This document shows positions 48,783 to 57,566 of a stretch of 64,000 nt of DNA, one piece after another. The position numbers and the translations under genes are program-made. How positions within the stretch are numbered: position 1 is the stretch's first letter; every line of letters begins with the position of its first letter. Source of the stretch: Staphylococcus gallinarum (GTDB lineage Bacteria > Bacillota > Bacilli > Staphylococcales > Staphylococcaceae); contig NZ_JXCF01000010.1 in assembly GCF_000875895.1 (NCBI RefSeq), positions 114,151-178,150 on the forward strand, in the 5' to 3' direction. The notes under the pieces are model-generated. The model ran no database searches. It saw only the letters and a list, made by a program, of their open reading frames with translations, and was not told the DNA's origin.

Positions 48783-49394
48783 ATGAAAAAATTCGAAGCA
48801 GCAAAGTTAACAAAGCAACAAAACTATAAGTTATTGAGTGGTAGTGTTATCCCAAGACCCATTGCATTTGTAACATCACAAGATGAGAAAGGCATGCTCA
48901 ATGCAGCCCCTTTTAGTTTCTTTAATGTGGTCAATAGTGCGCCACCGATGATTATGCTATCAACAACTCGAACTGCAGGCAAAAGGAAGGATACTTCCTT
49001 AAATATCGAAGCAACTGAAGCATTTGTTGTGCATATAACAGATGAAGATACTGTAGAACAAATTAATCGTACAGCAGCTCCAATTGCAAGGTCATTGAAT
49101 GAATTAGAACGAACAGACTTAACATGCGTTGATTCTGATGTCGTATCTGTACCTGGGATTGAACAAGCTAAGATACGCTTAGAGTGTAAATTAGATAGAA
49201 TTATTCCCTTAGGTGATAAACAAGAGGGATCTGATTTAATTATTGGAGAAGTAGTGATGTTTCATATTGATGATACAGTTTATATAGAACCGCATAAGAT
49301 TGATTCTAAAGCATTAGGAGCTGTGAGTCGTTTAGCTGGAAATAATTATGCGAATCTTGGACAATCATTCATCATTGAACGTCCAACAGAATAG
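48783..49394 (+). CDS. Flavin reductase-like FMN-binding protein
   Basis: A 203-residue split-barrel flavoprotein. The FMN phosphate region is SVIPRPIAFVTSQDEKG near 22-38, and NAAPFSFFNVVNSAPPMIML near 42-61 is the family signature. Such proteins reduce flavins or serve as the reductase part of monooxygenases. The ATG follows GAGGAG. It lies just after a strong terminator, so it depends on read-through or on a promoter within the SDR gene; none is visible in the 20-base gap. Confidence 0.87.
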   Translation: MKKFEAAKLTKQQNYKLLSGSVIPRPIAFVTSQDEKGMLNAAPFSFFNVVNSAPPMIMLSTTRTAGKRKDTSLNIEATEAFVVHITDEDTVEQINRTAAPIARSLNELERTDLTCVDSDVVSVPGIEQAKIRLECKLDRIIPLGDKQEGSDLIIGEVVMFHIDDTVYIEPHKIDSKALGAVSRLAGNNYANLGQSFIIERPTE

Positions 49395-49447
49395 TAATGC
49401 ACATGTTAAATCATCAAACTCTGTACTCGTTTATTAAAGGAATAAGT

Positions 49448-49476
49448 TTGACAAAGTTCAGATTAAATATTAATAT
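49448..49476 (+). promoter_or_regulatory. Promoter of the SAM riboswitch transcript
   Basis: TTGACA (49448-49453), 17-bp spacer, TAATAT (49471-49476). Strong sigma-A match, about 55 bp before the riboswitch. Confidence 0.78.
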
Positions 49477-49532
49477 TTAGCAGTATTTGACGTTAACATT
49501 CAAGAATTCTTGTAGTAAAAAAATAAAACATA

Positions 49533-49627
49533 CTTATCAAGAGAAGTGGAGGGACTGGCCCTATGATACTTCGGCAACATGTAAAAGCGTGTGCCAAATC
49601 CAGTAGCAACTATTGCTAGAAGATAAG
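49533..49627 (+). ncRNA. SAM-I (S-box) riboswitch aptamer
   Basis: P1 is CTTATC (49533-49538) with GATAAG (49622-49627). Inside are the conserved GAG, GGAGGGACTGGCCC, the CGGCAAC segment and GTGCCAA, in S-box order. SAM binding normally stabilises P1, frees the terminator and shuts off the gene. A terminator (49639-49673) follows. This places the downstream transporter in the methionine regulon. Confidence 0.96.
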
Positions 49628-49638
49628 GAGCTTAAATT

Positions 49639-49673
49639 AACTCTTTTCTTCAAATGAATGAAAAGAGTTTTTA
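49639..49673 (+). terminator. Riboswitch-controlled terminator
   Basis: AACTCTTTTC and GAAAAGAGTT stem with an 11-base loop, followed by T. It is the expression platform of the SAM riboswitch. Confidence 0.92.
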
Positions 49674-49732
49674 ATTTTTATAAGATATTAAACCGTTAAA
49701 TCATAATTGATATCAAAGGAAGTAGGTTGAAT

Positions 49733-51037
49733 ATGAAAGAGCAGTATAAAGGCAATGCATGGGCATTGATTCCTTTAATCGTCTTTGTGGCGATGTTTCT
49801 AGGTGTTGGTATAGCAACGGGTGATTTTACGACAATGCCATTAAACGTTGCAATTATTGTGGCCTCTATCATTGGCTTGTTATTAAATAGAAAAGAATCG
49901 TTTCAACAGAAAGTTGAAATATTCACGAAAGGTGCAGGACACTCTAACATTGTGTTAATGATGTTGATTTTCCTATTGGCTGGTGCCTTTTCACAAACAA
50001 CGGAAGATATGGGTGGTGTAAAATCCACTGTTAATTTAGGTTTATCAATTATTCCAGAAAATTTAATCATAGTAGGCTTATTTATTATTTGTATGTTTGT
50101 GTCTGTTTCTATGGGGACATCTGTAGGAACAGTTGCTGCAATCGCACCTGTAGGCTTCGGATTGAGTCAAGCAACAGATGTATCAGCTGCGATTACAATG
50201 GCTACAGTTGTAGGTGGTGCGATGTTTGGTGATAATCTATCGATGATTTCTGATACGACAATTGCCGCAGTACGCACACAAAAGACAAAAATGAGTGACA
50301 AATTTAAAGTAAATATAAAAATAGTACTTCCTGGGGCAATACTGACTATTATTGCACTATGGTTTTTAACAAATGGTGCACATATCGATGCGACTAAAAA
50401 TTATGATTATAATATAATTAAAGTTATACCATATTTATTGGTACTTATACTGGCATTAGTAGGAATTAATGTAATCATTGTCTTAATTGGTGGTACTTTA
50501 CTATCTGCGATTATAGGATTGGTTGATCATTCATTTGGCTGGAAAGGGCTATTAAGTTCAATATCAAAAGGTATTGTCGGCATGGAAGATATTGCAATTA
50601 TTGCATTGTTAATTGGTGGTTTAGTTGCGTTGATTCAACATAATGGAGGCATTACGTGGTTATTAAATTTTGTGCGTAATAGAGTTAAATCGAAACGTGG
50701 AGCAGAACTGGGTATTGCCGGATTGGTAAGTGCTGCAGATATTGCTACTGCGAATAATACGATTTCTATACTTATGGCCGGTCCGTTAGCTAAAGACATC
50801 GCTGATGAATACGATGTCGATCCTCGAAAGTCGGCAAGTATTTTAGATATGTTTGCTAGTTGTTTCCAAGGGCTTTTACCATATAGTCCACAAGTTATAG
50901 CAGCTGCTGGTGTTGCATCCATATCACCATTTGATTTAGTTCCATACGCTATTTATCCTGCGTTATTAGGTGTCTGTGGTTTAGTAGCAATATTCTTTAG
51001 ATTACCGAGATTAGATAAGAAAAAGCGTAAAGCATAG
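49733..51037 (+). CDS. NhaC-family transporter, probable methionine transporter (MetT-like)
   Basis: A 434-residue, roughly 12-helix protein of the NhaC superfamily. It shows VVGGAMFGDNLSMISDTTIAA near 160-180 and SAADIATANNTISILMAGP in the second half, which are inverted-repeat motifs of this superfamily. Annotation by family alone would say Na+/H+ antiporter. The S-box riboswitch upstream, and the known group of S-box-controlled NhaC proteins (MetT) in Gram-positives, point instead to methionine uptake with Na+. I start it at ATG 49733 after AAAGGAAG; in-frame TTG 49727 is less likely. Substrate remains an inference. Confidence 0.9.
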   Translation: MKEQYKGNAWALIPLIVFVAMFLGVGIATGDFTTMPLNVAIIVASIIGLLLNRKESFQQKVEIFTKGAGHSNIVLMMLIFLLAGAFSQTTEDMGGVKSTVNLGLSIIPENLIIVGLFIICMFVSVSMGTSVGTVAAIAPVGFGLSQATDVSAAITMATVVGGAMFGDNLSMISDTTIAAVRTQKTKMSDKFKVNIKIVLPGAILTIIALWFLTNGAHIDATKNYDYNIIKVIPYLLVLILALVGINVIIVLIGGTLLSAIIGLVDHSFGWKGLLSSISKGIVGMEDIAIIALLIGGLVALIQHNGGITWLLNFVRNRVKSKRGAELGIAGLVSAADIATANNTISILMAGPLAKDIADEYDVDPRKSASILDMFASCFQGLLPYSPQVIAAAGVASISPFDLVPYAIYPALLGVCGLVAIFFRLPRLDKKKRKA

Positions 51038-51281
51038 CTAGATTGTTAGATTCACATGCTAATGTTTAATTGTATATTTTAAATTAATGTATAATAAACA
51101 ATAACGTTATTTACTAACTTTAAATTCTGTAAATAGATGTAATGAAAATAAAAATACTAAGTAAGTGTAATAAATATTTAGATTTATATTTGTTTAACTT
51201 AATCGAAATAAAAGGATTATTGTTTAGAACTTACCTAGAATGAGTTAAAATATACTTAAGAGTGAAAGTAGGTGAACAATC

Positions 51282-51788
51282 GTGGCAAGATATAATATTG
51301 AAAATGAAAATGTTGAGATACAACTTGAACGATTATTTAAAGTCGAGCCTGAATTATTATATCAAGCGTGGACAGATCAACGTTTTTTAAAGCAATGGTT
51401 TATGACATCTGAGCGAACGAATAAAACAATACAGGTTGATGCGAATCAGAATGGAACGTATAAAATTGTCGACGTTAGAAAAGGTAAGGAAAATATAGTC
51501 CAAGGAAGCTTTATCACATTAACACCTTACGAATATATTGTAATGACAATAGGCATGCCTGAACTGAGTGATTCTGAAGATACTATAGAAGTAGAAATAT
51601 TTGAACGCGAACCAGGCATCACACAAATGGTATTTACGTATAATGCTGTAGTACCAAGAGAAAGAAGATTTACAACATTAGAATATAAACAAAAGAAAAA
51701 AGAGTATCATGATTCTACTGCCCATGGCTTTGAAATGTTATTTGATAAGTTACAAATCGCATTAGAAGATTTTGAAGCAGAAATGTAA
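51282..51788 (+). CDS. SRPBCC/AHSA1-domain protein
   Basis: A 168-residue protein of the START-like SRPBCC fold, similar to the Aha1/YndB group: LFKVEPELLYQAWTDQRFLKQWF near 14-36 is the typical start of the domain, and the AHGFEMLFDKLQIAL helix near the end closes the cavity. It probably binds a hydrophobic ligand, with unknown role. GTG start at 51282 after GTAGGTGA. Single gene before a terminator. Confidence 0.82.
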   Translation: MARYNIENENVEIQLERLFKVEPELLYQAWTDQRFLKQWFMTSERTNKTIQVDANQNGTYKIVDVRKGKENIVQGSFITLTPYEYIVMTIGMPELSDSEDTIEVEIFEREPGITQMVFTYNAVVPRERRFTTLEYKQKKKEYHDSTAHGFEMLFDKLQIALEDFEAEM

Positions 51789-51890
51789 TTAATCTTAGTA
51801 GGTTACAGTGCTTTATTAAAATATATAGGAGAGTCATTACTCATTTTCTAAATAAGATGTCTAGAGATTTAAAACTCTGACTAATAAATT

Positions 51891-51932
51891 AAGGTGATTT
51901 CTATTGCAATAATAATAGAAATCACCTTTTTT
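51891..51932 (+). terminator. Terminator after the SRPBCC gene
   Basis: AAGGTGATTTCTATT pairs perfectly with AATAGAAATCACCTT, followed by TTTT. Confidence 0.92.
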
Positions 51933-52009
51933 ATTTGAAAGGAAAAAAGCATATCATGATAAAAGTATAAACAACCGAATAGTTATTAGTAATATATGCG
52001 AGATTGTGT

Positions 52010-52080
52010 GCGAGACTCCTAAGGGAACAGGACAAGCTGAAGACTACAGGCTGAAGCTGTCCCCTAGGAAAGGGAGCAAA
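52010..52080 (+). repeat. Dispersed intergenic repeat, copy B
   Basis: From GCGAGACTCCTAAGGGAACA to CCCCTAGGAAAGGGAGCAAA. Aligned with the reverse complement of 38170-38241, most positions match, including the GAGAC-CCT-AGGG-A-CAGGA start and CCCCTAGG-AAG-GAGCAA end. The middle (AGCTGAAGACTACAGGCTGAAGC) is itself partly symmetric. Confidence 0.8.
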
Positions 52081-52152
52081 ACAATCTTTTAAAAAAATAC
52101 CAACCCGTAAGACGCATTCAATCTTGGGTTGGCATGCCATTTTTAGATTAGC

Positions 52153-52923
52153 TTAAATCTGAATCTGTAATTCACCATTTTCAATTCTCTCATTATATTT
52201 ACGTAATAATGTCTCGAAAAAGATATGATAACTAATAAAACTAGAATAATCAGTGCCATCTTGAAGGAAAAAAGTATTACTAGACACGTAAATATTATAA
52301 TTTGCCTTTTGAGCTAACGAGTTATCTTTTAAATTTGTAATAGAAATAAAGTAATGATGACGCAAACGTAGCAAATTCGTAATACCTTCTAACTGTTTAG
52401 ATTCTCCAGATAATGAAATAATAAAGAACAAGTCTTTCGACGTTGTTTTATTTAAAATCATCTTGAATTCATGGGGATCATGCAAAACAATAATATTCTT
52501 ATGCACTGTAAGTAAGATACGCTGCGCTTCTTGTGCGACATTCATTTGGGCTAATCCAGTACCATAGAGATAGATAGTATCAGCTTGATTTATTTTATTA
52601 GTTACGAGTTTAAAATCAATGCGATCTAAATAATTAAAGGTATTTGTAATTTCTTGTTTGAAATTGTCAATAGAGTCTGTCGTTAATGCATGAGTTTGTT
52701 CACTTTCGAATTTTAAGTAAGACTTAAAGTCACTATACCCATCAAAGCCTAATTTTCTAGCAAAACGATGTATCGTCGCATTGGAAGCATGTGTTGCTTG
52801 CGCTAATTCTTGAATCTTCATTGATTTACATGCTTCGATATGAGTATTAATATATTGTGCGATATGTAGATCATTGTCATTCAACTTATTAAAGTTGCTA
52901 TTTATACGTTCATCTAAAAAAAT
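52153..52923 (-). CDS. RpiR/MurR-family regulator (GlvR-like) with probable ATT start
   Basis: An RpiR-type regulator: N-terminal helix-turn-helix (ELAQATHASNATIHRFARKLGFDGY) and a C-terminal SIS sugar-phosphate domain (IYLYGTGLAQMNVAQEAQR; FFIISLSGES). The first ATG/GTG/TTG in frame is TTG 52884, with no ribosome site. Homology to GlvR continues upstream (LDERINSNFNKLNDNDLHI), and a strong ribosome site GGGGTGAT (52927-52934) stands correctly spaced before ATT 52923. I therefore propose an ATT start giving 256 residues. A T-tract indel that removed a normal start is the alternative. It is divergent from the PTS gene and should control it. Confidence 0.8.
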   Translation of the reverse strand: MFLDERINSNFNKLNDNDLHIAQYINTHIEACKSMKIQELAQATHASNATIHRFARKLGFDGYSDFKSYLKFESEQTHALTTDSIDNFKQEITNTFNYLDRIDFKLVTNKINQADTIYLYGTGLAQMNVAQEAQRILLTVHKNIIVLHDPHEFKMILNKTTSKDLFFIISLSGESKQLEGITNLLRLRHHYFISITNLKDNSLAQKANYNIYVSSNTFFLQDGTDYSSFISYHIFFETLLRKYNERIENGELQIQI

Positions 52924-53016
52924 AGTATCACCCCATTTTTTGAAAATATTTTCGTGTTATGAAAATATAATCTGATTATATAAAATTATTCGATTTATCG
53001 TCAAACTATTGTTTAT

Positions 53017-53031
53017 ATGTAAGCGGTTACT
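53017..53031. promoter_or_regulatory. cre (CcpA) site upstream of glvC-like gene
   Basis: ATGTAAGCGGTTACT matches WTGNAARCGNWWWCA at 14 of 15 positions, about 90 bp before the PTS gene. Confidence 0.78.
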
Positions 53032-53121
53032 ATATGATGTAAGAAAGTTAAATATTGAAAGGTATGCAAGTCAAGATAAAAAGTAACAATAGATTTTATT
53101 TTGACGGTAGGAGGGATGTAA

Positions 53122-54702
53122 ATGAATGCAATAAAACGATTTGGTAGTGCTATGATTGTGCCTGTATTGATGTTTGCATTTTTTGGTATAGTCTTAGGTT
53201 TTGCTACTTTATTTAAAAATCCGGCTATTATGGGAAGTATTGCTAAGGATGGAACAACATGGTTTAAAATTTGGTCCGTAATTGAAGCGGGTGGTTGGAC
53301 TATTTTCAATCACATGGAAATTGTTTTTGTAGTAGGTTTGCCACTCTCTTTAGCTAAAAAAGCACCTGGGCATGCAGCACTTGCAGCATTAATGGGTTAT
53401 TTAATGTTTAATACATTTATAAATGCAATTTTAACGCAATGGCCACATACATTTGGTGCCAACTTAGAAAAAGGTGTTGAAAATGTTACTGGTCTAAAAG
53501 CTATTGCAGGTATTGAAACATTAGATACAAATATTCTAGGTGGTATTATCATTTCAAGTATTATTACCTGGATACATAATAGATATTACAGTAAGAGGCT
53601 ACCAGAAATGCTAGGTGTGTTCCAAGGATTGACTTTTGTTGTTACAATATCATTCTTTGTTATGTTACCTGTAGCATTAATCACTTGTATTGTATGGCCA
53701 ACAGTTCAAAATGGTATTTCATCATTACAAGGATTTATTATTGGTTCAGGATATATAGGCGTATGGCTCTACCATTTCTTAGAAAGAGTATTAATTCCTA
53801 CTGGGTTACACCACTTTATTTATGCACCTATCGAAGTAGGTCCAGTCGTAGTGAATCATGGATTGAAAGCAGAATGGTTTGAACATGTAAATGACTTTGC
53901 TAGAAGCTCGAAACCATTAAAAGAACAATTCCCATATGGATTTATGCTTCAAGGGAATGGTAAGGTCTTTGGTGCAATTGGTATTGCGTTAGCAATGTAT
54001 TCAACGACACCTAAAGAAAATAAGAAAAAGATTGCAGCATTGTTAATTCCAGCAACATTAACTGCTGTAGTTGTAGGTATTACTGAACCATTAGAATTTA
54101 CGTTCTTATTTATTGCACCATACTTATTTGTACTACATGCTATTTTATCTGCAACTATGGATACTTTAATGTATGGATTTGGTTTAGTTGGTAACTTTGG
54201 TGGAGGTTTGATTGATTTCTTTGCAACAAACTGGATTCCACTTGCACAAAATCATTGGTTAACTTATGTTATTCAAATTATTATTGGGCTTGCGTTTACT
54301 GGTATTTACTTCGTCCTATTCAGATTTTTAATTTTGAAATTCGATATACCTTTACCAGGTCGTAAAAAAGAGTCTGATGACATTAAATTGTATAGCAAGA
54401 AAGATTATAAGAGTAAAAATGAAGATAAAGGCTCACAACCTGTTGCAGGAAACGAATATGAAGAAAAAGCGTTGTATTACTTAGAAGGTTTAGGTGGTAA
54501 AGAAAATATTAAAGACGTAACGAACTGTACAACACGTCTAAGATTAACAGTTGAAGATATAGATAAAGTCGAAGATAGTGATTACTTTACACATAATCAA
54601 ATGGCACATGGATTAGTGAAAAGTGGGAAAAACGTACAAGTTGTTGTTGGAATGTCAGTACCTCAAGTACGTGAAGCATTCGAAAATATTGTGAATAATT
54701 AA
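53122..54702 (+). CDS. glvC: PTS EIICB permease, GlvC/MalX type
   Basis: A 526-residue phosphotransferase permease. The EIIC domain has about ten helices (residues 8-415), with the sugar-loop signature VGITEPLEFTFLFIAPYLF and HHFIYAPIEVGP. The EIIB domain (about 445-526) has the phosphorylated Cys469 in NCTTRLRL. No EIIA domain is attached, so it must borrow a glucose-type EIIA. Relatives import maltose, arbutin or other alpha-glucosides. No phospho-glycosidase is adjacent. Its neighbour is an RpiR-type regulator and a cre site precedes it. Sugar unproven. Confidence 0.9.
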   Translation: MNAIKRFGSAMIVPVLMFAFFGIVLGFATLFKNPAIMGSIAKDGTTWFKIWSVIEAGGWTIFNHMEIVFVVGLPLSLAKKAPGHAALAALMGYLMFNTFINAILTQWPHTFGANLEKGVENVTGLKAIAGIETLDTNILGGIIISSIITWIHNRYYSKRLPEMLGVFQGLTFVVTISFFVMLPVALITCIVWPTVQNGISSLQGFIIGSGYIGVWLYHFLERVLIPTGLHHFIYAPIEVGPVVVNHGLKAEWFEHVNDFARSSKPLKEQFPYGFMLQGNGKVFGAIGIALAMYSTTPKENKKKIAALLIPATLTAVVVGITEPLEFTFLFIAPYLFVLHAILSATMDTLMYGFGLVGNFGGGLIDFFATNWIPLAQNHWLTYVIQIIIGLAFTGIYFVLFRFLILKFDIPLPGRKKESDDIKLYSKKDYKSKNEDKGSQPVAGNEYEEKALYYLEGLGGKENIKDVTNCTTRLRLTVEDIDKVEDSDYFTHNQMAHGLVKSGKNVQVVVGMSVPQVREAFENIVNN

Positions 54703-54744
54703 TTTGAGCAAATAGATAAATCATAGTATAGCGCTATAGAACAG

Positions 54745-54791
54745 AAAGAGCGATGATAGTTAGCAAGAACTAATAACTATCATCGCTCTTT
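54745..54791 (+). terminator. Terminator after glvC
   Basis: AAAGAGCGATGATAGTTA pairs with TAACTATCATCGCTCTTT across a short loop. Confidence 0.9.
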
Positions 54792-54965
54792 GTATGTTGA
54801 AACAAAGCATAGAGAACACACGAGAGTAGCACTGACTAGGTCGCACATATCCAAATTTATTTATAACGATATTCAACTTAGTTATAAATAATGTTCTAAA
54901 ATTTAAAAATCCTCTCTATCAAATTTAGAGAGGTAAGTAATAAAGATTTAGTTTTAACAATCAAT

Positions 54966-55496
54966 TTAAGATATACGTGCTTTATGGACAACACGCTGCT
55001 GTGCTACAGCACATAAAATATCTATATTATGAGTTGCGATTTTATTAATTAATCTTGAAAAGACTGCTGCAGAACAATTTACATTAACTTTATTTTTGTT
55101 AAAAGTGTATGAGATGTCTTCGGTATTATTTATCATATTAATAATGTCGATAATTTTATCTTTAATAAAAGCATCACGTAACCCATCTATTGTTAACACG
55201 AAACGCTTTGAAGATAATAATAAACGATCAGAATCAATTAATTTATCTGAGTATGAAGATTCTAAAATTTGATATATATCAAAATTATGGAAGCTTAAAA
55301 AGCTAATCACATAAGGCAATTGTTGTTTTGGTAAGTTAATCTTTAAAGCATATAGATGCTTTTCCTTATAAATTGAAAACTTGAATGAATTACAAAACTT
55401 TATTTGTTTACAAACTTTGGCTAAATCTTTTCGTGTCTTACGTTTATTAAGTCCACCAATATTCAACACAAATGTTTCTGTTTTATCTAAAAACAT
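54966..55496 (-). CDS. Unknown cytosolic protein, possible tandem two-domain fold
   Basis: A 176-residue protein I do not recognise. I start it at ATG 55496, which follows GGAGG at the right distance, rather than at the longer ORF start. No signal peptide or membrane segment is present. Both halves share a pattern: KTETFVLNIGGLNKRKTRKDLAKVC and RFVLTIDGLRDAFIKDKIIDII each open with a strand, a glycine-Leu turn and a charged helix, suggesting two ACT-like or PTS-HPr-like repeats. NCSAAVFSRLINKIA near the end resembles an HPr second helix, though the phospho-His/Ser context is absent. Function is unknown. Confidence 0.75.
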   Translation of the reverse strand: MFLDKTETFVLNIGGLNKRKTRKDLAKVCKQIKFCNSFKFSIYKEKHLYALKINLPKQQLPYVISFLSFHNFDIYQILESSYSDKLIDSDRLLLSSKRFVLTIDGLRDAFIKDKIIDIINMINNTEDISYTFNKNKVNVNCSAAVFSRLINKIATHNIDILCAVAQQRVVHKARIS

Positions 55497-55765
55497 ATAA
55501 TACCTCCACATCTATATAAAAATGAACCTGAATATAATACATAATATTCAATTGTAGTTTAATTTTCACCAGTTTTAATTTCTATTAAATTGTACCACTC
55601 TTTTTTGTTATATTCACTAGGTCTTAAGAACGAAGTTCAATAAAAGTTGATTACAAGGGTGTTAAGCACTATTAACAAATATTAGAATATTTCGAAAATT
55701 ATATTGTTCAGACTATGAAAGTATGATACATTTTTCTTTATTACTACATAGAGGAAGTGTTCAAA

Positions 55766-56680
55766 ATGATATCAAAGGTAAGTAGATTCGCGACAAACAC
55801 ATTCTTAGTATGGATGTTGATTGCAGCTATTATTGGGTTCATATTCCCAAATCAACTTGCTACAATAAGCGGCTTTGTCCCATATCTATTGGGTATTGTA
55901 ATGCTAGGTATGGGTTTAACTATAGATCCGAAAGATTTTAAAATTGTCTTTCAACAACCAAGATCGGTTATTATTGGTGTGATTTTGCAGTTTACAATCA
56001 TGCCAACGACTGCGTTTCTCATTGCTAAATTATTTAATTTACCTGCAGAAGTAGCAATTGGAGTTATATTAGTAGGTTGTTGTCCAGGTGGCACATCTAG
56101 TAACGTAATGAGTTATTTAGCGAATGCCAATGTCGCATTATCGGTAGCTATTACAAGTGTATCGACAATTCTTGCTCCGATTATGACACCAGCTTTAATT
56201 TATCTATTCGCACATCAATGGTTACAAGTATCATTTATGAGTATGTTTTGGTTGGTAATTCAAGTTATCTTAATTCCAATAATTATTGGTTTTGTGTTGC
56301 AAAAGCTATTCAAAAACTTTGCTGCCAAGACGTCAACTGCACTTCCAATTGTTTCGGTTGTAGCCATTTCATTGATTTTGGCATCGGTTGTTGGAGGTAG
56401 TAAGTCACAAATTTTACAAACAGGTCTGTTAATATTTGCAGTTGTTATTCTACATAACGTTGTAGGTTATACTTTGGGCTATACTTTAGCTAAAGTATTT
56501 AAACTTGAACGTGCAGATAAAAAGGCCGTGTCGATTGAAGTAGGGATGCAAAATTCAGGTTTAGCAGTTTCCTTAGCTACGGTTCATTTTAGCCCATTAG
56601 CAGCTGTGCCTGGTGCAGTCTTTAGTTTAGTACACAATATTACTGGTCCAATATTGGCGAAATATTGGCATAAACGATAA
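55766..56680 (+). CDS. Bile acid:sodium symporter (BASS) family transporter
   Basis: A 304-residue transporter with about ten helices. GCCPGGTSSNVMSYLANANVALSVAITSVSTILAP at 110-144 is the Na+-binding crossover of the BASS fold, and EVGMQNSGLAVSLA is the second crossover. Bacterial members transport pantoate, pyruvate, keto acids or similar organic anions rather than bile acids. ATG 55766 after GAGGAAG is preferred to GTG 55757. Single gene. Confidence 0.9.
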   Translation: MISKVSRFATNTFLVWMLIAAIIGFIFPNQLATISGFVPYLLGIVMLGMGLTIDPKDFKIVFQQPRSVIIGVILQFTIMPTTAFLIAKLFNLPAEVAIGVILVGCCPGGTSSNVMSYLANANVALSVAITSVSTILAPIMTPALIYLFAHQWLQVSFMSMFWLVIQVILIPIIIGFVLQKLFKNFAAKTSTALPIVSVVAISLILASVVGGSKSQILQTGLLIFAVVILHNVVGYTLGYTLAKVFKLERADKKAVSIEVGMQNSGLAVSLATVHFSPLAAVPGAVFSLVHNITGPILAKYWHKR

Positions 56681-56699
56681 TAAAAATATGAGTGCTCGA

Positions 56700-56746
56700 G
56701 CCTATTACTCCAACTTAAATTGCTGGGTAATAGGCTTTTTTAGATA
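56700..56746 (+). terminator. Terminator after the BASS gene
   Basis: GCCTATTAC and GTAATAGGC stem followed by TTTTTT. Confidence 0.88.
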
Positions 56747-56916
56747 GGTATAACCATGTATGCATATATTATGATGTTGTTGTAATTTGTTGCGAAATGG
56801 TTTGAGCGCGTTTTTTAGATAAATATGCTAAGATAGCAGTAATTTCATTGAAAGAATCAGCAGCAGACTTGAGTGATTAAAATAACATAATGAAAGTTAA
56901 ATAGGAGGTATGTGTG

Positions 56917-57564
56917 ATGTATAGAGCAGTCGTATTTGATTTCGATGGTACAATCATTGACACTGAGCAACATCTGTTTCAAATTATTAATAATCATTTA
57001 ACAGGTAATGGTTTAGATCCTATTTCTGTGGACTATTATCGTCAATCGATTGGTGGCGCCGCTACAGAATTACATAACTATTTAGAAGCGCAACTTGGAC
57101 TTGAAAAAAAGTCAGCCATATATCAAGAACATAACGAAACAAGTGTGAATTTGCCAATCAATAAAGAGGTAGAAGCGTTGATGAAATATTGTAAACAGCG
57201 TCATATACCAATGGCAATTGCTACAAGTAGTTATAGAAAGGATATTGAACCTACCTTTAAACGTTTAGGATTAGAGCAATATATGGACATTATTGTTGGA
57301 CGTGAAGATGTCGACGAAGTAAAGCCTAATCCAGAATTGTATTTAACAGCGGTTCAACAATTAAATTATAATCCAGTTAATTGTTTAGCAATAGAGGATT
57401 CGGTTAATGGTGCGACAGCGGCAATTAATGCGGGTTTAGACGTTATAATTAATACTAATCGTATGACTGAACTTCAGCCGTTTCAAACTCTTAATTTTAC
57501 TGCTAAAGATGTTACAGCAAATGAAATTATTGAACACTATTTTGAACAGCGTGGGAGTAAATAA
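56917..57564 (+). CDS. HAD-superfamily phosphatase (beta-phosphoglucomutase-like)
   Basis: A 215-residue HAD protein. Nucleophile Asp8 and acid Asp10 are in FDFDGTIIDTE, the threonine/serine motif is in ATSSYRKD, and motif III/IV lysine and aspartates are in VKPNPELY and AIEDSVNGATAA. The cap between motifs I and II is the helical C1 type seen in phosphoglycolate phosphatase and beta-phosphoglucomutase. Substrate is unknown. ATG 56917 follows TAGGAGG. It is followed with 2 bases gap by a small membrane protein gene. Confidence 0.88.
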   Translation: MYRAVVFDFDGTIIDTEQHLFQIINNHLTGNGLDPISVDYYRQSIGGAATELHNYLEAQLGLEKKSAIYQEHNETSVNLPINKEVEALMKYCKQRHIPMAIATSSYRKDIEPTFKRLGLEQYMDIIVGREDVDEVKPNPELYLTAVQQLNYNPVNCLAIEDSVNGATAAINAGLDVIINTNRMTELQPFQTLNFTAKDVTANEIIEHYFEQRGSK

Positions 57565-57566
57565 TA

